DNA of 64,000 nucleotides, taken from NCBI GenBank assembly GCA_030267325.1, contig JAJDJS010000002.1, positions 62,001 to 126,000 on the forward strand, in the 5' to 3' direction. The translations under genes were made by a program, and so were the position numbers. This document shows, piece after piece, positions 1 through 11,145 of the stretch (the stretch's first letter is position 1; every line of letters begins with the position of its first letter). The notes beneath the pieces were generated by a model. The model had not been told where the DNA came from. It ran no database searches and worked only from the letters and a program-made list of their open reading frames with translations. This DNA is from Desulfosarcina sp. OttesenSCG-928-A07 (GTDB lineage: Bacteria; Desulfobacterota; Desulfobacteria; Desulfobacterales; Desulfosarcinaceae).

Positions 1-396
1 GGAATTGCATCAGGAGAATCCCACGGCACGTTTTTTGTTCCCCAGGACCGGAAACTCAACCGGCGAAAGTGCTGGATCGGCTATACGGCCAAACCCCAGG
101 GGACCCTTGTCGTGGATGGCGGCGCAGCAAACGCCCTTTTGACCAACGGCAAAAGCCTTTTGCCCGGCGGCATTTCCGAGGTTTCCGGCCGGTTTTCAGC
201 CGGTGCGGTGGTCATGGTGACAGATGTTGCCGGAAATCTCATCGGCACAGGTCTGGTCAATTATGGCGCGGATGAGATTCGTGCTATCATGGGATGCAAA
301 ACCAGTGAGATCGTCTCAAAGCTCGGGCAGAAGACCTACGACGAAGTCATTCACCGGAACAATCTGGTGATTACCGGTGAAATCGCGTCCGCCTGA
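1..396 (+). CDS. proB: Glutamate 5-kinase, C-terminal part with PUA domain (5' truncated by window)
   Basis: Open frame from base 1; GIASGESHGTFF...RKCWIGYTAKPQGTLVVDGGAANAL...LLPGGI; directly upstream of proA. Confidence 0.9.
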   Translation, partial: GIASGESHGTFFVPQDRKLNRRKCWIGYTAKPQGTLVVDGGAANALLTNGKSLLPGGISEVSGRFSAGAVVMVTDVAGNLIGTGLVNYGADEIRAIMGCKTSEIVSKLGQKTYDEVIHRNNLVITGEIASA

Positions 397-507
397 AGAG
401 TGGACGGGGCCGGTTCCTCTTTCCCCTCGCCTCGGTCCTTGTGGCATCTGCACAACGCTGGCGGCGGAGAGAAACAGTTGTCTTTGGCTTACTTCTCGGA
501 GACCTTT

Positions 508-1764
508 ATGGATATCAACACCCTTATTCCAAAAATGGCCAAAGCTGCCAGAAGCGCGGCTTCTGTGATGAATCGGGCCACGACGGCCCAAAAAAACACC
601 GCGCTGCTCACCATGGCCGAGCTTCTGGAAAAAGAATCAAAGTTTCTGTTTCAGGAAAACCAAAAAGATTTGGCGCGAGCCGTTGCAGCGGGACTGCCCG
701 CCGCCATGGTGGATCGGCTGACGATTTCCGAAAAAACGGTTTCCGATATGGCGGACGGGCTTCGGGAAGTGGCTTCGTATACGGACCCGGTGGGCACCCT
801 GGGCGAAACATGGATACGGCCCAACGGCCTTCAGGTGGCCCGGATGCGCATCCCTTTGGGGGTGATCGGCATTATCTACGAATCCCGGCCCAATGTGACC
901 ATTGATGCGGCGGGCCTGTGCCTGAAGTCCGGAAATGCCGTGATTCTCCGGGGCGGGTCCGAGGCCCTTTATTCCAACAAGGCCCTTTCAAGCATCATTG
1001 AACGGGCCCTTGAAGCTGCCGGTCTTCCCGCCGAAGCCGCCCAGGTGGTGCCCACAGAGGACCGAAAGGCCATCAACCTGCTCCTTGCCCAGGAAGAGGA
1101 TATTGACCTCATCATTCCCCGGGGCGGAGAAGGCCTGATCCGATTTGTAGTGGCACACTCCAAAATCCCGGTCCTCAAGCACTATAAAGGCGTCTGCCAT
1201 CTGTTTGTGGATGAATCCGCAGATCTGGCCGTAGCCCAAACCCTTGCCTTGAATGCCAAAGCCCAGCGGCCGGGGGTGTGCAACGCCTTGGAAACCCTTC
1301 TGGTTCACCAGAAGGTGGCATCGGAATTTTTGCCGGTTGCGGCCGCAGCCTTCCGGGCAGCGGGCGTGGAACTTCGGGGATGTCCCAAAACCCTTTCCAT
1401 TCTGCCAGATGCGGTGGCAGCCACGGAAGCCGACTGGCCGGCCGAATATCTGGATCTTATTCTGGCGGTCAAGGTGGTGGATGATATGGATGACGCCATG
1501 GTCCATATTTCCCGTTACGGATCAAACCATACCGAGGCCATTGTCACCCGTGATTACCAGCGGTCCCGGCGGTTTCTGCGGGAAGTGGATGCGTCGGTGG
1601 TGCTGGTCAACGCGTCCACCCGCTTCAATGACGGCGGCCAGTTGGGCCTTGGCGCGGAAATGGGCATCAGCACATCCAAGCTTCATGCCTTTGGTCCCAT
1701 GGGACTGGAAGAACTCACTACCCGGAAATTTGTGGTTCTCGGAGACGGACAGATCCGCGAATAA
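508..1764 (+). CDS. proA: Gamma-glutamyl phosphate reductase
   Basis: [18 protein letters not shown]...; [36 protein letters not shown] motif; ATG 508 preferred over the upstream alternative start. Confidence 0.96.
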   Translation: MDINTLIPKMAKAARSAASVMNRATTAQKNTALLTMAELLEKESKFLFQENQKDLARAVAAGLPAAMVDRLTISEKTVSDMADGLREVASYTDPVGTLGETWIRPNGLQVARMRIPLGVIGIIYESRPNVTIDAAGLCLKSGNAVILRGGSEALYSNKALSSIIERALEAAGLPAEAAQVVPTEDRKAINLLLAQEEDIDLIIPRGGEGLIRFVVAHSKIPVLKHYKGVCHLFVDESADLAVAQTLALNAKAQRPGVCNALETLLVHQKVASEFLPVAAAAFRAAGVELRGCPKTLSILPDAVAATEADWPAEYLDLILAVKVVDDMDDAMVHISRYGSNHTEAIVTRDYQRSRRFLREVDASVVLVNASTRFNDGGQLGLGAEMGISTSKLHAFGPMGLEELTTRKFVVLGDGQIRE

Positions 1765-1786
1765 AGCGTTTTCACAGGGATGCAAG

Positions 1787-2458
1787 ATGCGGACAGGACT
1801 GTTCGGCGGCACATTCAATCCCATTCACAACGGCCATTTGATGGCGGCCCGTGTGGCCATGGAAAAGCTTTGTCTGGACCGCCTGATTTTTATTCCCTGT
1901 TACCTGCCGCCCCATAAACCCGCCCCTTGTCTGGCGTCTGCGGAAGATCGGCTTGCCATGATCCGGATGGCCATGCACAGTGATTCCCGGTACCGGGTTT
2001 CCGATGCAGAAATCCGCCGCGGCGGCCCTTCCTACACCATTGATACGATTGAGGCTTTTTCCGTCAAAAATCCCGATGATGATATTTTTCTGATTATGGG
2101 CATGGATGCCTTTTTTGAGCTGCACACCTGGAAAGATCGGCGCCGGATTCAGGAAATAGCACAAGTGGCGGTGATTTCTCGCGGTGTGGACCGGAAGGAA
2201 GATAAAGATGTGCTTCAGAATCGGGTGGAGGGGTATATCCAGGGCCGCCTTTCGGCAGACTATCGCCCGGACGGCACCGGCGAATGCTGCTGGCATTGCA
2301 TCACTGACACCCTGAAACCAGTTTGTCTTTTTCTGGCCGATCCGGTGGATATTTCTTCCAGCCAGGTGCGAGAAAACCTTATTGCCGGCCTGTCCGTCAA
2401 TCCATGGGTGCCGGCGGCAGTGGACGCCCACATCAAAAAAAATGGACTTTATCGATGA
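1787..2458 (+). CDS. nadD: Nicotinate-nucleotide adenylyltransferase
   Basis: MRTGLFGGTFNPIHNGHL nucleotidyltransferase signature; ISSSQVREN; internal start in ORF 1253..2458. Confidence 0.95.
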   Translation: MRTGLFGGTFNPIHNGHLMAARVAMEKLCLDRLIFIPCYLPPHKPAPCLASAEDRLAMIRMAMHSDSRYRVSDAEIRRGGPSYTIDTIEAFSVKNPDDDIFLIMGMDAFFELHTWKDRRRIQEIAQVAVISRGVDRKEDKDVLQNRVEGYIQGRLSADYRPDGTGECCWHCITDTLKPVCLFLADPVDISSSQVRENLIAGLSVNPWVPAAVDAHIKKNGLYR

Positions 2459-2898
2459 TTTCCTCTCCTGAAAAAAAAGACGATCCCAAACTGGATGCAG
2501 AGCTTGATGTTTATGTGAGCGCCCTTCTGGGCAGAAAAGCCAGAAATCCGGTGCTTCTGGATGTCCGTCCCCTCACCAGTATTGCAGACGCTTTTCTGAT
2601 CTGCCACGGCACTTCCACCCGTCAGGTTTCCGCCATTGCCGAGCATGTCCAGCGCGCCCTGAAAAAACAGGGCATCAAGGCCTTGAGTGTGGAAGGTCTG
2701 CGGGATGGCCACTGGGTGCTCATGGATTACGGCCATGTGCTGATTCATGTGTTTTATGAAAGTACCCGGCAGTTTTATGACCTGGAAGGGTTGTGGGCCG
2801 ATGCCCGGCGCATCCGCACTCCGGGCATGGAAAAACTCATTGAAGATGAAGGGGCTCCGGATGACGAGGATGTGGGAGCGTCATTTTTTATTGACTGA
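2455..2898 (+). CDS. rsfS: Ribosomal silencing factor RsfS
   Basis: RsfS/Iojap family: AFLICHGTSTRQVSAIAEHVQ...GHWVLMDYGHVLIHVF; ATGA overlap with nadD. Confidence 0.93.
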   Translation: MISSPEKKDDPKLDAELDVYVSALLGRKARNPVLLDVRPLTSIADAFLICHGTSTRQVSAIAEHVQRALKKQGIKALSVEGLRDGHWVLMDYGHVLIHVFYESTRQFYDLEGLWADARRIRTPGMEKLIEDEGAPDDEDVGASFFID

Positions 2899-2950
2899 CC
2901 CTGTGTTCAGAACGCAATGGCCCAGAACCTTTTGATTCGTAAAAATCCTG

Positions 2951-4504
2951 ATGGAAAAGCGCGCCATGAAAAAACCCTACATGCTGATCATCTTGGACGG
3001 ATGGGGAATCGGAAAAAACGAACCCACCAACGCTGTTCTGGCGGCCCGCACCCCTTGTCTGGACCGACTTACAGAAACCTTTCCCTCCACGCGCCTTGCC
3101 TGTTCCGGCCCGGATGTGGGGCTTCCTGCCGGGATCATGGGAAACAGTGAGGTGGGCCACATGAACATCGGCGCAGGCCGGGTTGTGTATCAGGATCTGG
3201 TGCGGATTGACCGGGCCATTGCCGATGGTTCCTTTTTTGCCAACCCGGCGCTGGTCACGGCCATGGATGCGGTTTCCAAAACCGGAAAGGCCCTTCATCT
3301 TATGGGATTGGTGTCTGACGGCGGTGTCCACAGCCAGCTTTCCCATTTGTTTGCCCTTTTGGACATGGCCCGCAGCAAGGGACTGGCCCGGGTGTATGTG
3401 CATGCCATTCTGGACGGCCGGGATACGCCGCCGGACAGCGGTGCGGGGTATCTGGCCCAGGTGGTCAACCACTGCCGAGAAACCGGCGGCGGTGTGGTCG
3501 CGTCCATCTGCGGCCGGTATTATGCCATGGACCGGGACAAGCGATGGGACCGGGTGGAAAGGGCCTATGACCTGTACACCCAAGGCAGCGGTACAGGCGC
3601 CCACGATCCGGTGGAAGCGGTTCAGGCTGCCTATGGCCGGGGTGAAACCGATGAATTTGTGCAGCCCGTGGTGATGCTGGATCCAGAGGATCAGCCTATT
3701 GGGGAGGTGGAAGACGGGGACAGCATTATTTTTTTCAACTTCAGGGCGGACCGGGCCAGAGAAATCACCCGGGCGTTTACGGAAGCGGATTTTGACGGGT
3801 TTCCCAGAAAAAAACAGCCGAAACTTTCCGGTTATACCACCCTGACCCTGTATGATGAGGGGTTTGACCTGCCCATGGCCTTTGGGCCGGTACACCTGGA
3901 AAATATTCTGGGAGAGGTGGTCAGCAAGGCGGGATTGCATCAGCTCCGAATCGCTGAAACCGAAAAATACGCCCATGTGACCTATTTTTTTAACGGCGGT
4001 GAGGAATCTCCGTTTCCCCATGAGGACCGCTGTTTGATTCCTTCCCCCCGGGATGTGGCCACCTACGACCAAAAACCGGAAATGAGTGCATTTCAGGTGG
4101 CCGATGAAGTGATCGCCCGCCTTCACACCGGAAAATACGATTTGATTGTCCTCAACTTCGCCAATATGGACATGGTGGGACATACCGGCATCCTAGACGC
4201 TGCTATCAAGGCTTGCGAGGCGGTGGATACCTGTCTGGAGAAGGTTCTGGATGCCCTCCTGGCCCTGGGCGGCGCTGCCCTGGTAACGGCAGATCACGGC
4301 AATTCTGAAAAAATGGCGGATGATGATGGAAAACCCTATACTGCCCACACCACAAATCCGGTGCGCCTGATTCTGGTGGACCCGGAAAGAAAATCAGTCC
4401 GGCTGCGGGAGGGACGGCTGGGTAATATCGCTCCCACCCTTTTGGAGATGATGGGAATTTCCCGACCCGATGCCATGACCGAAGCCAGTTTGATTGAACC
4501 CTGA
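2951..4504 (+). CDS. gpmI: 2,3-bisphosphoglycerate-independent phosphoglycerate mutase
   Basis: LIILDGWGIGKN, GNSEVGHMNIGAGRVVYQDLVRI, VTADHGNSEKM motifs. Confidence 0.96.
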   Translation: MEKRAMKKPYMLIILDGWGIGKNEPTNAVLAARTPCLDRLTETFPSTRLACSGPDVGLPAGIMGNSEVGHMNIGAGRVVYQDLVRIDRAIADGSFFANPALVTAMDAVSKTGKALHLMGLVSDGGVHSQLSHLFALLDMARSKGLARVYVHAILDGRDTPPDSGAGYLAQVVNHCRETGGGVVASICGRYYAMDRDKRWDRVERAYDLYTQGSGTGAHDPVEAVQAAYGRGETDEFVQPVVMLDPEDQPIGEVEDGDSIIFFNFRADRAREITRAFTEADFDGFPRKKQPKLSGYTTLTLYDEGFDLPMAFGPVHLENILGEVVSKAGLHQLRIAETEKYAHVTYFFNGGEESPFPHEDRCLIPSPRDVATYDQKPEMSAFQVADEVIARLHTGKYDLIVLNFANMDMVGHTGILDAAIKACEAVDTCLEKVLDALLALGGAALVTADHGNSEKMADDDGKPYTAHTTNPVRLILVDPERKSVRLREGRLGNIAPTLLEMMGISRPDAMTEASLIEP

Positions 4505-4766
4505 AAACGTCACTCTTTTTCCATGACTTCCAGGCCCCTGGGCGGAATAATGTTTTCCGCCTTTCCCACCTGTATGGTTTACATCTTCCCCATAGACTGC
4601 CCTTCGGCCCCACCTTGAAAATTCTTGACTCACCTGAAGAAAAAGGGTAACCACGTTAAAATGTTAACCAAATGAATTCATGGGAGATTCGTCGGGTAAA
4701 ACAAGAATGCGGTAACGGGTTTTTTAAGCCCCTTTTTTTCCCTGTGCAATAAGGATCACGGTAGCT

Positions 4767-5099
4767 ATGTATAGCGTGGGTTATTTTCTGGTGGCAGTGG
4801 CCAGAATACTGGATGTACTGCTCATCTTGTTTATGTGGCTTGTTTTTCTTCGGGCGATTTTTTCCTGGGTGAATGTCTGGGTGAGCCCCTACCATCCGGT
4901 AATGCGCTTTCTCCGGCCTGTTGCCCATGTTTGCAACGTCATGACCGAGCCTGTATTCCGTCCGATCCGTGCCCGGCTGCCGCTTTTTTTCGGGGGAATG
5001 GATTTTACCCCCATGATTGTTATTCTGGTGATTATTTTTCTCGATACCTTTCTGGTGAACAGCCTGCTTCGAATGGCCGTCTCATTGATATCAAAGTGA
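4767..5099 (+). CDS. YggT family membrane protein
   Basis: Two hydrophobic segments; MWLVFLRAIFSWVN...PVFRPIRARLP pattern of YggT proteins. Confidence 0.85.
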   Translation: MYSVGYFLVAVARILDVLLILFMWLVFLRAIFSWVNVWVSPYHPVMRFLRPVAHVCNVMTEPVFRPIRARLPLFFGGMDFTPMIVILVIIFLDTFLVNSLLRMAVSLISK

Positions 5100-5118
5100 C
5101 CTTAAACATGGAAATGCC

Positions 5119-5625
5119 ATGAAATTGATGCCAGAGGACATTGAAGACCAGCAATTCAAAATCCGCTTCCGGGGTTTTGACCGTTATGAGGTGAATCGTT
5201 TTCTGGACCAGATGGCCCAGGTCGTTGCCAATCTTCAGACCACAGTCAAACGCCAGGAGGACGCCCTCCAGCGGTTGCAACGGGACATCCAGGGCTACCA
5301 GCAACGGGAAGAAATCGCCAAAAGCGCTATGGCCAACGCCCGGCAATCCATTGACCAGGTCAAGGAAAATGCCCAGAAATCGGCAGAAATCATCGTTGCC
5401 GACGCCGAGGTGAAGGCGGAAAAAATTTTGAACCGGGCCCATGGCCGGCTCTCCCAGCTCCACGAGGATATTGCCGAACTCAAGCGGCAGCGCATCCAGA
5501 TTGAAGTGCAGATCCGGGCCACCCTTGATGCCCACACCAAGCTCCTGGAGGCGGGAAAGGAAAACATGGATGCCAGGGATGCGGAAGATGCCAAAATCCG
5601 GTTGCTGAACCAGTCGCGGGGCTGA
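5119..5625 (+). CDS. DivIVA domain-containing protein
   Basis: LMPEDIEDQQFKIRFRGFDRYEVNRFLDQM followed by coiled coil; adjacent to yggT-like gene. Confidence 0.88.
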   Translation: MKLMPEDIEDQQFKIRFRGFDRYEVNRFLDQMAQVVANLQTTVKRQEDALQRLQRDIQGYQQREEIAKSAMANARQSIDQVKENAQKSAEIIVADAEVKAEKILNRAHGRLSQLHEDIAELKRQRIQIEVQIRATLDAHTKLLEAGKENMDARDAEDAKIRLLNQSRG

Positions 5626-5678
5626 TGATTTTGACCGTTTTTTAGCAATTTTAGAATGTTACGGCAAAAGAGGAAAAG

Positions 5679-5834
5679 ATGACAGCAGGACAGTATACCT
5701 GCACAGATTATCGTCAGGAAATGATCCTTCTGGGGTTGAGGCGGCAGCTTTCAGATCCCCGGTTATCCGATGCCCAGAGGGAAGAGATCATGAAAAAAAT
5801 CCGAGAAATGGAATACCAAATGGGGATGGCCTAA
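5679..5834 (+). CDS. Small conserved-looking protein (51 aa)
   Basis: ATG 5679 with GAGGAAAAG upstream; MTAGQYTCTDYRQEMILLGLRRQLSDPRLSDAQREEIMKKIREMEYQMGMA; stop 3 nt before next gene; below the ORF-track size cut-off. Confidence 0.7.
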   Translation: MTAGQYTCTDYRQEMILLGLRRQLSDPRLSDAQREEIMKKIREMEYQMGMA

Positions 5835-5837
5835 CCC

Positions 5838-6761
5838 ATGGGTGCCACCATTTTGCAGATTGAACCGGATCTGTACCTGATGGGGCTTAATCCGCCCATC
5901 CCCGGATTCTCAAATTTCATCGGTTCCTGGTTGTGGAAGGGAGCCCATGGCAACTGCCTTGTGGATGTGGGGCCAGCTGTCACGGCGGATCAACTGGTGG
6001 ATGCCCTTTCCACACTGGGTGCGGATCATCTGGATTATATTTGTCTCACCCATATTCACCTGGATCATGCCGGCGCCATCGGGCATCTTGTCCACCGTTT
6101 TCCCGGTGTGCCGGTGGTCTGCCATCCCAAGGGAATTCCCCACCTGATGGATCCGGCGCAATTATGGCACGGTACGGTCAAAACCCTGGGGGATGTGGGA
6201 AAGGCCTATACCGCGCCCCTTCCAGTGCCCCCATCGGCTTTTGCAACCCCTGACCAGCTTGAAAATGCCCCGTTTCGTGTGGTTGATACACCCGGCCACG
6301 CTCCCCATCATTTTTCCATCCAAACAGACAAGTACCTTTTCTGCGGCGAGGCTGGCGGTGTTTGCCTGTCCATTGATGCCGATACTTTTTATCTGCGCCC
6401 GGCCACGCCCCCGCGTTTTTTTCTGGACGCCACCCTTGCCAGTGTGGACCGGCTTCTGGCCCTAAAACCGGAAATTCTCTGTTACGGCCATTTCGGCATG
6501 CGCCCCAATGGGGTTGCCATGCTGACCCGACACCGTGAGCAGCTCATCTTCTGGGAAGAGACCCTGATGGCAGAGGCGGGGGGAAAGCCCATGGCCGATG
6601 TTCACGACTGGAAGACGTGGGCAGACCTGATGCTTAAGCGCGATCCCCTGCTCGGCGCATTTGAAAAGCTTAATGCAGATGCCCAGAAGCGGGAACGCGG
6701 ATTTCTGATCAACAGCCTCAAGGGATTTTCCGGTTATCTGAACGAAAAAGCCGCTTCCTGA
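5838..6761 (+). CDS. MBL fold metallo-hydrolase
   Basis: THIHLDHAGAIGHL and DTPGHAPHHFSI metallo-beta-lactamase motifs. Confidence 0.9.
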   Translation: MGATILQIEPDLYLMGLNPPIPGFSNFIGSWLWKGAHGNCLVDVGPAVTADQLVDALSTLGADHLDYICLTHIHLDHAGAIGHLVHRFPGVPVVCHPKGIPHLMDPAQLWHGTVKTLGDVGKAYTAPLPVPPSAFATPDQLENAPFRVVDTPGHAPHHFSIQTDKYLFCGEAGGVCLSIDADTFYLRPATPPRFFLDATLASVDRLLALKPEILCYGHFGMRPNGVAMLTRHREQLIFWEETLMAEAGGKPMADVHDWKTWADLMLKRDPLLGAFEKLNADAQKRERGFLINSLKGFSGYLNEKAAS

Positions 6762-6868
6762 ATTCCAAAAATTTTGCAAATCTTGTCCGAGGTTGGCCGG
6801 AAAACCCCACACCCTGGGGCTGGGCAGTATAATCGCCACTGGCTTTTCTTTTCGGATGCACCAGATAC

Positions 6869-6904
6869 AAAAAAGGCGACAGGATTTTCTCCTGCCGCCT
6901 TTTT
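6869..6904. terminator. Bidirectional intrinsic terminator between MBL gene and groEL
   Basis: AAAAAAGGCGACAGGA-ttttc-TCCTGCCGCCTTTTT hairpin between convergent genes. Confidence 0.85.
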
Positions 6905-6932
6905 GATTACCGTAAAGAACAGAAAACGGTTT

Positions 6933-8929
<1,997 letters not shown>

Positions 8930-9163
8930 ACGTTTTTCTCCTTTTTGATCCTTAGTGTGGACAATACTGAAAACCATCCATGATGAATATGAAATGAACG
9001 TGGGGGATTCCCACATCGCCATTTGCGAGCGAAAATACCCGCTGTTCAATGAAAATGGCCCTGATCGATTTGCCTTATCAATATACAGGTGATCACCGGT
9101 TCATTGCGGCAATACATGACCCTGGGTTTGCCGGAAATGGACGGAAAGATAACGCTACGGCAA

Positions 9164-9457
9164 TCAATCGGCGCTTTCGCCACCCGTGGCTGATGACGCG
9201 GTCCCGGCGGAGGTGTCGCCACTTCCGGTTTTTTCATTTCCGGGCGAAGAATTGGCGGTATGGGTGCCGGTTTTGCTCTTGTTGGAATAGTCGGTCACAT
9301 ACCAGCCGGTTCCTTTAAGGTGAAAGCTGCTGTGGGAAATCAGCTTGTTCAAGTTTCCGGAGCAGTACTTGCAGGTGGTCAACGGGGCATCTGAAAACTT
9401 CTGAATCGCCTCCTCAATTTTCCCGCACGAGGCACATTGATATTCGTAGAGCGGCAT
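9164..9457 (-). CDS. FmdB-type zinc ribbon protein
   Basis: MPLYEYQCASCGKIEE...C..CSG...SSFHLKGTGWYVTDY. Confidence 0.88.
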   Translation of the reverse strand: MPLYEYQCASCGKIEEAIQKFSDAPLTTCKYCSGNLNKLISHSSFHLKGTGWYVTDYSNKSKTGTHTANSSPGNEKTGSGDTSAGTASSATGGESAD

Positions 9458-9594
9458 AAATTTTTCCTCTAACTGCTTATAATAACTAATCTTTACAGGG
9501 CATCCAACGAAATGCTGAAACTAATATAGGTCGTGTTTAAAGCTTGTCAAGGCAATACGGGGCAAAATCAGAAACCGAAATCATGCGGCAAAAA

Positions 9595-10164
9595 TCAAAG
9601 AATGGATTTCAAGCTGTCCATGCCGGTGTCCCAGGTACTGTAAAAAGCCATGACCGGTGCCATTCCGGCCAGGCTCACAGGGTTTAAAATATCCCGGGTA
9701 ATAGCGTGCACCCGATGCTCTTCCGCAAGCCTTGCGGCTTCAGGTGCATTGAAATTCTGCAGAAAACGGCTGAAGCGGACAATGTGGACCAGTTCGTGGG
9801 TGATGATGTAAAGCGCAAACGGAAAAAGTGTGATTTCGGGATGAAGGCCAAGTACCGCAAGGATGGCCGGGTCCTGGATGCAGATCTTGTAAAAATCATA
9901 GGTACTGGATCCCAACATCCGGCCGTCGGGTTTTCCCTCGTAGCGCAGAATCTGGGCAAAAGGCCCCGGCACAATCTCATCATCCGCAAGATCCGCCACG
10001 GTTTTGACATCATACCGGGGATGCAGCCACTGGCTGGCGGACATTTTGTAATAATTGCTCACCAGCTCTTCGGCCATGGAAACGGCATTGTTGATCAACA
10101 CCATCTGATCCGGCGTGAACAGGGGAAGTCGCGGCTGATCTTTCATGGAAAAAAGGTGTACCAT
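9595..10164 (-). CDS. Conserved hypothetical protein with HELVH zinc-metalloprotease-like motif
   Basis: ORF with HELVHIVRFSRFLQNF ... EEHRVH; plausible HExxH metal site. Confidence 0.6.
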   Translation of the reverse strand: MVHLFSMKDQPRLPLFTPDQMVLINNAVSMAEELVSNYYKMSASQWLHPRYDVKTVADLADDEIVPGPFAQILRYEGKPDGRMLGSSTYDFYKICIQDPAILAVLGLHPEITLFPFALYIITHELVHIVRFSRFLQNFNAPEAARLAEEHRVHAITRDILNPVSLAGMAPVMAFYSTWDTGMDSLKSIL

Positions 10165-10274
10165 ACCCGTTTTTCAGGATCAATAACCCTGGAACAATCA
10201 ATTTGTTCCTTGACAATCCGCTTTTCACGGGGCTACAGAGTCCTCTTTTATAAGGGGAACCAAAGCCCTGACAC

Positions 10275-10364
10275 GGAAGGATGGCCGAGTGGTTGAAGGC
10301 GCTGGTCTCGAAAACCAGTGAAGCGGCAACGCTTCCGAGAGTTCGAATCTCTCTCCTTCCGCCA
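10275..10364 (+). tRNA. tRNA-Ser (anticodon CGA)
   Basis: Acceptor GGAAGGA/TCCTTCC, anticodon stem-loop CTGGT-CTCGAAA-ACCAG, long variable arm, GTTCGAATC T-loop, encoded GCCA end. Confidence 0.95.
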
Positions 10365-10453
10365 GTTTATTTTTTAATATTTTAAAATGATTCAATAAAA
10401 AATTTAGCCCAAGGACTAATGCCTCTGTAATGCCGATTTTCAGACCTTAGAAC

Positions 10454-10650
10454 TTATCTGTAAATAGTGATGGCTTTGTTAAGGGTGATCATCGTAGCAG
10501 CCAGCATACTGAGGGCTATATATGATAAATCTGTTTTTCGTATTGAGGGGCCAGCTTGCGAAAGCGGTTGAGCCATGAGCTGGCTGCCCCCACGACCCAT
10601 CTTCGGGGCTTGAATGTTGGATCCTTCTCAATCAGTCGTCTTTTTTCTCC
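10454..10650 (-). pseudogene. IS5-type transposase 3' remnant, frameshifted
   Basis: Minus-strand translation EKRRLIEKDPTFKPRRWVVGAASSWLNRFRKLAPQYEK then after a 1-nt frameshift TDLSYIALSMLAATMITLNKAITIYR*; matches the RRWVVERTFAWLNRFRRL C-terminal pattern of IS5 transposases. Confidence 0.75.
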
Positions 10651-10749
10651 ATGATTATTTGATTTTTGAGCTTAAAGTTCATCTTAACCAGCCTTGACAA
10701 GTAAACTCGTACCGACTAAAATAATTGCTAAATTTTTGCTTTGAGCAAA

Positions 10750-10940
10750 TTTTATCTATGCAGTTTCAGGTGCTCCGGAACGGAGTGAAAAGGGAATCCC
10801 GTTAAAATCGGGAGCGTGCCCAACGCTGTAAGTCTATGGCCCGCCGGTCGGGCCTCGCGGCATCCACGGCCACTGTTTTTGACAATGGGAAGGCCGCCGC
10901 CAGAAGGACGAGCCAGAAGACCTGCCTGACACTATTGCCT
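10750..10940 (+). ncRNA. Cobalamin riboswitch
   Basis: CAGGTGCTCCGGAACGGAGTGAAAAGGGAATCCCGTTAAAATCGGGAGCGTGCCCAACGCTGTAA ... GAGCCAGAAGACCTGCC; B12-box core followed by TonB receptor. Confidence 0.92.
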
Positions 10941-10989
10941 TTGAAACTTGGGGACTTGAGTTTCATCGGTCTGTCTTGGGTAATCGGGC

Positions 10990-11025
10990 GCCCGGATCAT
11001 TTTTATCAATGGTCCGGGCTTTTTT
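10990..11025 (+). terminator. Intrinsic terminator downstream of B12 aptamer (likely expression platform)
   Basis: GCCCGGATCA-ttttatcaa-TGGTCCGGGC + TTTTTT between aptamer and receptor ATG. Confidence 0.8.
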
Positions 11026-11145
11026 GCGTCCAGGCCCTGGGTCGATGACTTGGGCCACGCGAGAGTCCGGGCCGCGGGGGAATCTCTGAAATACGGTGAC
11101 TTTTGGGGATTCGCAGATCTTATTTTCAACACCTGCGGAGGACTT

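Noticed and set aside
2888-4183. Long antisense ORF (431 aa) opposite gpmI
   Set aside because: Shadow ORF of a well-supported coding gene in GC-rich DNA; low-complexity composition and no recognisable domain
8930-9160. CIRCE or sigma32 element upstream of groES
   Set aside because: No TTAGCACTC-N9-GAGTGCTAA and no convincing heat-shock promoter found by eye
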